Shown here in pieces: positions 45,616 through 53,300 of a stretch of 64,000 nt of DNA. Origin of the DNA: Vibrio europaeus (lineage in GTDB: Bacteria; Pseudomonadota; Gammaproteobacteria; Enterobacterales; Vibrionaceae); contig NZ_LUAX01000001.1 in the NCBI RefSeq assembly GCF_001695575.1, forward strand, positions 1,116,001 through 1,180,000. The letters run 5' to 3'. Under the pieces are notes generated by a model. That model ran no database searches and was not told the DNA's origin. It saw nothing but the letters and a program-made list of their open reading frames with translations. Every line of letters starts with the position of its first letter. Position 1 is the first letter of the stretch. The position numbers and the translations under genes are program-made.

Positions 45616-46869
45616 TTACTTTTTAAGTTCGTGAATTACTGGTAGACCTTGACCCGCTTCAAGCTCTTGAACATGCCAATCAAGACCAATACTTGGCATT
45701 GTTTCTAGGAATGGGTCTGGGTTTAGCTGTTCCATGTTGAACACACCCTTATCCGCCCACTCACCACGGAAGAACTGTAGCGCTGCTGTAATAGCAGGAA
45801 CACCCGTAGTATAAGAGATCGCTTGGTGTTCTACATCTTCGTAAGCCACTTCGTGGTCAGCGTTGTTGTAGATAAATACGCTGCGCTCTTTACCATCCTT
45901 CTTACCTTGAACCCAAGTACCGATACAAGTTAAGCCCGTGTAACCCGGAGCAAGAGAAGTTGGGTCTGGAAGCAGTGCCTTCAGTACGTGTAGAGGTTGA
46001 ACAACCGTACCATCATGCAGTGTTAGTGGATCTGGGCTAAGCAGACCGATATCACGCATACAGTTAAAGTAGTTTAGGTACTTGTCACCAAAGCCCATCC
46101 AAAACTCAATACGTTTCGCTGGGATAAACTCTTTCATCGAACGAACTTCATCGTGCGCCATTGAGTAAACTTTGTGCGTACCACAGTTAGGGAAATTGAA
46201 CTCAAGCATACGTGAGTGACAAGGGACTTGCTTCCACTCTTGGTTTTCCCAGTAGAAAGAGTCGCCCTGAATTTCAAGCATGTTGGTTTCTGGGTCAAAG
46301 TTGGTTGCGAACTTCTTACCGTGATCGCCTGCGTTAACGTCCATGACGTCAATCGTATCGATCTCATCAAACAGATGCTTCACCGCGTAGGCAGCAAATA
46401 CAGAAACTACGCCCGGATCAAAACCTGCGCCTAAAATGCCTGTAATGCCCGCTTCAGCAAACTTCTCACGGTAACCCCACTGCCAATCGTAAGCTTGAGG
46501 AACCTGCTGACCTTCAGAACATAGATCAACCGCCACAGATGTATCTAGGTAGTTCACCTTCGCTTGGTAACACGCTTCCATGATAGCCATGTTTACCCAA
46601 GGAGGACCCGCGTTGATAACCAGATCAGGTTGCACTTCTTTAATTAAAGCAACTAACGCTTCAACATCATCCGCATTCACGGCGCGAGCTTCCAGTTTCT
46701 TAGAGCTGTCTTTAAGGTTGTTTTTTTTCTGGATAGATTCGATGATCTTTTCACATTTACTGACTGTGCGGGACGCAATGGCAATATCGCCAAGAACATC
46801 ATTGTTTTGCGCTGCTTTGTGCGCAACAACCCAACCAACACCACCTGCACCAATTTGTAAAATAGCCAT
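45616..46869 (-). CDS. carboxynorspermidine synthase (saccharopine dehydrogenase family)
   Basis: A 417-residue NADPH-dependent enzyme that condenses L-aspartate semialdehyde with 1,3-diaminopropane to carboxynorspermidine. N-terminal Rossmann motif QIGAGGVGWVVAHKAA and the saccharopine-dehydrogenase C-terminal domain with GYTGLTCIGTWVQG. AAAGG lies about 15 bases before ATG 46869. It starts 15 bases after the fused enzyme gene ends and is the middle gene of the norspermidine operon. Confidence 0.95.
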   Translation of the reverse strand: MAILQIGAGGVGWVVAHKAAQNNDVLGDIAIASRTVSKCEKIIESIQKKNNLKDSSKKLEARAVNADDVEALVALIKEVQPDLVINAGPPWVNMAIMEACYQAKVNYLDTSVAVDLCSEGQQVPQAYDWQWGYREKFAEAGITGILGAGFDPGVVSVFAAYAVKHLFDEIDTIDVMDVNAGDHGKKFATNFDPETNMLEIQGDSFYWENQEWKQVPCHSRMLEFNFPNCGTHKVYSMAHDEVRSMKEFIPAKRIEFWMGFGDKYLNYFNCMRDIGLLSPDPLTLHDGTVVQPLHVLKALLPDPTSLAPGYTGLTCIGTWVQGKKDGKERSVFIYNNADHEVAYEDVEHQAISYTTGVPAITAALQFFRGEWADKGVFNMEQLNPDPFLETMPSIGLDWHVQELEAGQGLPVIHELKK

Positions 46870-46884
46870 AGTAATACGTTACCT

Positions 46885-49785
46885 TTATTTCGCTAGCTCA
46901 GAAGCTAAAGTTTTGATTTTGTTTAATAAAGACTCAAAGTCAGAAATCTTCAAGCAAGGGTTTAGAATAGTAAATTTAAGCGCCGCCTTATCATTCACTA
47001 CTGTTTCTCCGAGTACAGCAATGCCACGAGTAAGAGCTTGCAGTCTTAGAGTCTTATTTAGTTCATCTAAATCGTTGGTTTGTGAGTCACAAACTCTAAA
47101 CAGCACAGTCGATAGTGAAGGTTGCGCGAGTAGCTCAAATGCCGAATCATTCTCAATCAGATCCGCCACCTGCTGTGTCTGCTCAAGAAGATGGTCATAC
47201 ATTTTGCCCAACGTATCTGGACCCACGCTTTGCATCGTCATAAAGACTTTCAATGCATCAAAACGCTTGGTCGTCGCAATCGACTTATCGACTAAATTAG
47301 GCAGTTCATCATGTTCGCGATTGAGATAATCGGCATGATGAAGAAGGTACTTAAAGTTCGCTTTGTCTTTGAGCAGTACTGCGCCACAACTGATTGTTTG
47401 ATAGAACAGCTTATGGAAATCAACGCTAACTGAATCTGCTCGCTCAATACCCGCTAAACGTGACTTATGGCTGCTTAGAATCAACGCGCCGCCGTAGGCA
47501 CTGTCAACGTGAAACCACAACTTGTTTTGTTCAGCGATATCAGCAATAGATGCTAAGTCATCTATCGCACCGTGATCGGTTGTGCCCGCCGTACCCACTA
47601 CAGCAAATGGGATCAAACCCTGCGATTTTAACTCCTCGATTTCAACCTTTACGGCGTCAACCTTGATGGTTCCATTCGGGTTGGCATCGACACAGCGAAC
47701 TGAGCTTTCACCTAAACCGAGCAAAGACGCTGATTTTTGCACCGTAAAATGAGATTTCTTCGAGCACAGGATACGCAACTTGCTTGCGTATTCCGGTAAA
47801 CCTAGTTTTTGAATCGAATGTGAATCAAGCTTATCGGCAATCCAATCGCGCGCGAGCAGTAATCCCATCAGATTGCTCTGTGTTCCACCGCTAGTGAAAA
47901 TACCATCTGCTTGAGTGCCTAACTCATACTTCTCGCACATCCAATCAATCACTTTCTGTTCAACGTAAGTGGCTGCGGAAGCTTGATCCCAAGAGTCCAT
48001 TGATTGGTTTAACGCAGCGATCATTGCCTCAGCGACAATCGAAGGCATCAATGGTGGTGTATGAAGGTGTGCTATACAATCAGGATGTTGCACGATAATA
48101 GAATTCTTGGCGACCAAATCTGCGGTCTCACCAATCACGTCAATCAACGAAGCGTTTTTATTATCGAGATCAACAGCGTTGATTGCCTGCTCAAGCTGGT
48201 TAGGCTCTAAGCCAGAATATGGCGCACCAATTTGCTCAAACACCGCTTTCATTTTCGCTGTAGTATGATTCATGGCTTTAGCGAACTCGTCACTGCCGGA
48301 CTCGCCGGTTTGAACGAAATGTCGCTTCCACGCAGCATTGCTCTCTTGTGAATCACGGTGACTACCGCCCGCGGCAATAATCGCTTCTTCAAGTACGCGC
48401 AGAGCAAAGTCAATTTGTTCAAAAGAGATAATCAATGGCGGTAGGAAACGGATCACGGAACCATCACGTCCACCTTTTTCAACCATCAGACCACGTTCTA
48501 ACGCAGCGCGTTGGATTTTCAATGTGAGTTCACCGTCTGAGACAGGCTCACCGAACTTGTTCAGGTCATTACCCGGCTTGCGAATTTCAACACCAAGCAT
48601 CAAGCCCTTGCCACGTACTTCTGCGATACAGTTTACTCGTGACTGAATCGCTTCTAGACCATGACGTAGGTACTGGCCAGCAATATTGGCGTGCTCAACT
48701 AAGTTATCGCGTTGGATAATTTCTAGCGCTTTAGCGCCAGAGACCATTGCTAACTGGTTACCACGGAATGTGCCTGTATGCTCGCCCGGTTTCCATGTGT
48801 CGTGCTGCTTGTTAATCACGAGCAAAGACATTGGCATACCTCCGCCAATCGCTTTCGACAGACATAGAATATCTGGAACAATACCTGCTTCTTCGAATGC
48901 GAAGTTATAGCCTGATTTGCCGACACCACATTGAATCTCATCAAAAATCAGCAAGATCCCATGCTCATCACAGATACGACGTAGTTCTTTCAACCAGAAA
49001 GCGGGGGCAGGAACGACCCCACCCTCACCTTGTACAGGTTCAACAACGATAGCCGCTGGTTTCATGATGCCCGCTTCATCATCGTTGAGTAGGCGTTCGA
49101 TATAGCGAATACCCGCTCTTGCCCCTTCATCGCCACCAAGTCCAAATGGGCAGCGCAAGTTATAGGGGAACGGCATAAAGTGAACGTCAGACATTAGGCC
49201 AGTTCGACGTGCCTTAGTCCCTAGGTTACCCATCATGCCCATAGTGCCATTTGTCATACCGTGGTATGCACCACGACATGCAAACATGGTATTTCTACCT
49301 GTAGTTTGCTTAGCGAGCTTAATCGCGGCTTCAACGGCGTCTGCACCGGAAGGCCCACAAAACTGAATGACACAATCGTCGGCCAGTTCTTGTGGCAAAA
49401 ATTCTTTTACTGTTTTGATGAAGTGCGTTTTCGCTTGGGTCGCGATATCAAGTGTTTGGTACGGCAAGCCACTGTCTAGCTGATCTTTTAGCGCTTGATT
49501 AATTTCTGGATGGTTATATCCCAACGCCAGAGTACCTGCGCCAGCGAGACAGTCTAAAAATAATTGGCCACGCGTGTCTTCAACAAGCGCACCATAAGCC
49601 TGTTTAATTGCAATTGGCAAACGTCGTGGATAAGAGCGAACTTCGGATTCATGTTGCTCTTGATCTAGTAGGATCTGATCTGGAGTCAGATCGTAGGTTC
49701 CTTCCAAAACTGGAATCAGAGTTGAAAAAGGAGTTGCGATAGCAGTGCTCATCACTGTGTTATCGACTTCAAAGGCTGTGCTCAT
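46885..49785 (-). CDS. fused diaminobutyrate aminotransferase / diaminobutyrate decarboxylase
   Basis: A 966-residue two-enzyme fusion that supplies 1,3-diaminopropane. Residues about 35-470 form a class III aminotransferase making L-2,4-diaminobutyrate from aspartate semialdehyde (PLP Lys in LCLSKAIGGGMP). Residues about 500-960 are a group II PLP decarboxylase converting it to 1,3-diaminopropane (PLP Lys in VDFHKLFYQ). Length and order match the Vibrio enzyme (about 959 residues). AAGGGA eight bases before ATG 49785 sets the start. It heads the three-gene norspermidine operon, so aspartate semialdehyde feeds both branches of the pathway within one transcript. Confidence 0.95.
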   Translation of the reverse strand: MSTAFEVDNTVMSTAIATPFSTLIPVLEGTYDLTPDQILLDQEQHESEVRSYPRRLPIAIKQAYGALVEDTRGQLFLDCLAGAGTLALGYNHPEINQALKDQLDSGLPYQTLDIATQAKTHFIKTVKEFLPQELADDCVIQFCGPSGADAVEAAIKLAKQTTGRNTMFACRGAYHGMTNGTMGMMGNLGTKARRTGLMSDVHFMPFPYNLRCPFGLGGDEGARAGIRYIERLLNDDEAGIMKPAAIVVEPVQGEGGVVPAPAFWLKELRRICDEHGILLIFDEIQCGVGKSGYNFAFEEAGIVPDILCLSKAIGGGMPMSLLVINKQHDTWKPGEHTGTFRGNQLAMVSGAKALEIIQRDNLVEHANIAGQYLRHGLEAIQSRVNCIAEVRGKGLMLGVEIRKPGNDLNKFGEPVSDGELTLKIQRAALERGLMVEKGGRDGSVIRFLPPLIISFEQIDFALRVLEEAIIAAGGSHRDSQESNAAWKRHFVQTGESGSDEFAKAMNHTTAKMKAVFEQIGAPYSGLEPNQLEQAINAVDLDNKNASLIDVIGETADLVAKNSIIVQHPDCIAHLHTPPLMPSIVAEAMIAALNQSMDSWDQASAATYVEQKVIDWMCEKYELGTQADGIFTSGGTQSNLMGLLLARDWIADKLDSHSIQKLGLPEYASKLRILCSKKSHFTVQKSASLLGLGESSVRCVDANPNGTIKVDAVKVEIEELKSQGLIPFAVVGTAGTTDHGAIDDLASIADIAEQNKLWFHVDSAYGGALILSSHKSRLAGIERADSVSVDFHKLFYQTISCGAVLLKDKANFKYLLHHADYLNREHDELPNLVDKSIATTKRFDALKVFMTMQSVGPDTLGKMYDHLLEQTQQVADLIENDSAFELLAQPSLSTVLFRVCDSQTNDLDELNKTLRLQALTRGIAVLGETVVNDKAALKFTILNPCLKISDFESLLNKIKTLASELAK

Positions 49786-50285
49786 GATTTAATCCCTTGA
49801 AATGTAATTCTTCCCCCCTCGTAAGAACAAACTCTAAACTGAGGGTATAGCAAGCCGTAGCGCGAGTTATTTAAAAAGCGCATACGAGAAAACGATCCAT
49901 CATGGATGGATTACATATCGAGAAATTAGATCAAGGTTCAGTAATGCAACTGTCCTGTAAAACAGGGCATTGAGGAAGAACTAAGCTGATTAATGTAGTT
50001 TTATTATGTGAGTTCAATGTTGGGTTTCCCATTCACATGCCGCTTAACGACATTAGTATCCCGTCTATCGACAAAAGGACTTGCCGATACCTACCCTACG
50101 TGATGTTCACTCAGCCCGAATGCCATCACGCGTATCCCCCAGAATGTCCTTATTGAGACTTCTATCCGAGATTGCGGCGAAAATTATCATAAATTGAAAT
50201 CATCTGGCAATAAGTTTTCACACTTGAGTTGAAATAACTTGTGCTATTTGCAGCTATCATCACCTCAATGAGTGTTGATACATAA
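49786..50285 (-). promoter_or_regulatory. long leader/promoter region of the norspermidine operon
   Basis: About 500 bases with no long gene. On the minus strand AAGGAC (50151-50146) can pair with GTCCTT (50080-50075), enclosing a perfect seven-base hairpin CGTGATG/CATCACG (50130-50124 with 50105-50099). A short frame of 11 codons lies inside this structure. No known riboswitch class was recognised. See the findings for the leader-peptide idea. Confidence 0.4.
50091..50126 (-). CDS. possible leader peptide of the norspermidine operon
   Basis: An 11-codon frame, MAFGLSEHHVG, with GGGGGA about eight bases before its ATG. The ATG lies in one arm of the CGTGATG/CATCACG hairpin and the two His codons form the other arm, so ribosome progress would open the structure. 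This is inferred from sequence only and may be coincidence. Confidence 0.25.
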   Translation of the reverse strand: MAFGLSEHHVG

Positions 50286-50313
50286 AGAGAGCGAGGTGTT
50301 AAACTCGCTCTCT
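50286..50313 (-). terminator. terminator of the adhesin gene
   Basis: AGAGAGCGAG/CTCGCTCTCT hairpin, 20 bases after the adhesin stop, with only a short T run behind it in the leftward direction. Confidence 0.7.
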
Positions 50314-50332
50314 CTCAATTAACACTGATCGG

Positions 50333-53300
50333 TTAATCTTGTCGCATTACGAGAATGTCATCTAGATTATCCATTAGGTGCGCTGCAGAAATGCCCTCAA
50401 ACTCAATCGTCACAGAGCGTCCGCTATCAGAAGGTGACGTCACCACCATGGTGGCGCTTGATGCATCGCCAGTTATCTCTATTTCATCGTCGATAAAATC
50501 AGAAATTTCTAGTTCAGACGGGCTATCAAGCAGATCGGAGAAGTCCAGCTTGTCATCCTCAACGCTAAAGTCTTTAACGGTATCAGTTGAGCCATCAATA
50601 TCTTCATCCAACCATTTGAAGGTATCTTCACCGGCTCCACCCATTAGGGTATCGCTACCTTGGCCTCCCATTAATACATCATTACCACCTTGACCATAAA
50701 GAACATCATCTCCCATCAACCCACTGAGTACATCATCACCTCCTCGTGGTTCATCATGCAAGCGGTACACATCGTGGTTTTCAGAGATAAACTCATTGAT
50801 CAATTCTTGGCTTGGCTCACTACCGTTCGCTAATGTCAGTAACTCAATCAGCCCACCTAGATTCTCCAGACCATCTATGGAGTCAGGCTGCTCTGGGTAA
50901 TCGCCTTCACCCCAAGGAAGGTTTGCGGTATTGATTGCATCACCGATGATAATGTCTGCGCCACAACCGCCTTCTAAATGGTCATCGGTCATCTCTCTAA
51001 ACTCGGAATGAGTCGTCTCACCGATTAGCGCAGCGGTTAACTCGCTACCAGAGGTAACCACATCGACTTCACCTAAAGGTACGTCATACTCTTCGGTAAT
51101 TTGAATTCTCGCATCGAGGTCAATGGCATCCCTCCAGTCATTGGTGACGTTGTCTAATGTCATTGTAATGCGATAAGTACCCGGATCTGAAAGTTCTAAA
51201 GAAGTATCAGACCGTGAGCTGTTTGGCCCATTTACCACAGACCAACCGGGGCCATCTCGTTTCTCAATTGACCAAGAGAACTCATCTCGATTTGAAAGCC
51301 CTGCCACTACGGTAAAGTCCATATCGATATCAGCAGTTTGCCCACTTGTGAGTGTTATCGGATCTCCTCTTACCGTTTCTGCTGCCTCATGTCTTCGGAC
51401 ATCAACAGAGAGCTCTTGAGTATCATCTGAAATCGGTTTGGTCTGAGTAGAAAATTCACCAGAAACCACATCTGAATTATCAAACATTCTTAGAAGATCA
51501 GTTTCACTGCTGCCAGTAGCAATACCAATCGCCCTAACATGAGAGATGTCAGCAACTGGCCCGTAAGCATCCAACGCTCTACTGATGTCCAATGGGTCAG
51601 TACTGCCGCCACTACTGGAGTCATCACCAATATAAGTCGTCGGTTTACCATCCGATAGGAACAAGGTAATGTTTTCCGCATCTGGTTCACTATCTAAACC
51701 TGAGAACCACTCTGAAGCACGCGTAAATGCCGCTTCATAGTTTGTTGAGCCACCCGCATCCAAGGCAAGAATCGCTGACTCTAACCCGCCCCAATTATCA
51801 GCGGTAAGATCCTCAATTGGCACCGCAAGTGACGCGCTAGACGAAAAGCTGATGAAGGTAAGATTGATCGTTCCTTCGTGATTCTCAATTCCGTCGATAA
51901 AGTTGATTATCGAGTCTTTCATCACTTCTAAGCGGCTCTTACCGTCATCAAACAGTGATCTCATACTGCCTGATACGTCGGCTAAAATGGCAATATTGTA
52001 GTCCACCGCTGGTACAACCGTTGTTAATCGTCCACCAATGTCGCCATACATGACTTGGTCTTCATCTTCACAAACATCTTTCTCTTTAAGAACAACTTCA
52101 ACATCCGTGGTTTTCACCCTACCTAATCCCGTTACTTCAGTGGCAGTGACCACGAGATTGTGCATATTCGCTTCGCGCTCAAAGTCATTGGTATAGGCAT
52201 TGACACCTGCTGGCGTAAGGCTTATATCACCGCTATTGGGATCTATTTCAAACAGTGGTTTATCGGCATCATTAAACACATTTGTCTTAATGCTGTAAGT
52301 GACGTTTTCGCCATCTGCATCAGTGGCATTGACCGTGCCTATCACGTGTTCGTTGCTTGAGTTTTCTTCGTACTCGAAGTTGTAAGAGCCATCATCTGTG
52401 TCATTAAAGATCGGCTTGTTATCATCGACGTTAATTTCATCAAGGTGTACGGTTACAAAACTCGACTTGGTAGGCCCAAATCCAGGTTCCTCTGTAGCCC
52501 TAACAACAATAGTGTGCTCATTGCGAGCTAACTCGTAATCATTGGTAAAAGCCTCAACCCCTTCTTCAGTTAACGTGATTTCACCAGTATTTGGATTAAT
52601 TTCAAAAAGTGGTTCTCTTTCATCATTGAACACATTTCTTGCTATTCCATAGGTCACCCGTTCACCATCGGCATCTATTGCTCTCACCTGACCTAGAACG
52701 TCGTCACCATCACGATTTTCACGATAGGAGAATTCGTATTGACCTTCTCGGTTGGTTTCTTTGAAGTCAGGGCGGTTGTCATCGCGGTTCAACTCGCGAA
52801 GGTTCACCGTCACTTCAGTTGATTTAACGGGACCAAACCCTGGGTCTTCTGTCGCGGTGACCTTAATTTCATGGCGGTTGATTCGCCACTCATAATCATT
52901 GGCAAAAGAGAAAACACCTGCGCGGGTTAGAGTAATCTCTCCGCTGTTGGGGTCGACCTCAAACAGTGGGCGACCAAAACGGTTATGTATGTTTTCGCTA
53001 ATACTGTATGTAACGTTTTCACCATCAGCATCACTCGCTTTCACTGTGCCTAAAACGTCATCCCCATCTCTATTTTCTCTGTATTCAAAGTCATACTCGC
53101 CTCTGCGGTTAGTCTCTTCAAATATAGGTTTATTATCATCCCTGTTCTTTTCGCTAAGGTTGACCACGACATTAGTCGATTTTTGTGGCCCTAATCCCGG
53201 TACTTCTGTCGCAGTGACGACAATCTCATGGTCATTACTGCGTTGCTCGTAATCATTAGCAAATGAGCGAACACCTGCCCGAGTAAGTGTAATTTCCCCC

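Noticed and set aside
50355..50693. 112-residue open frame opposite the RTX repeats
   Set aside because: Ser-rich product of the antisense strand of a repetitive gene; a shadow.
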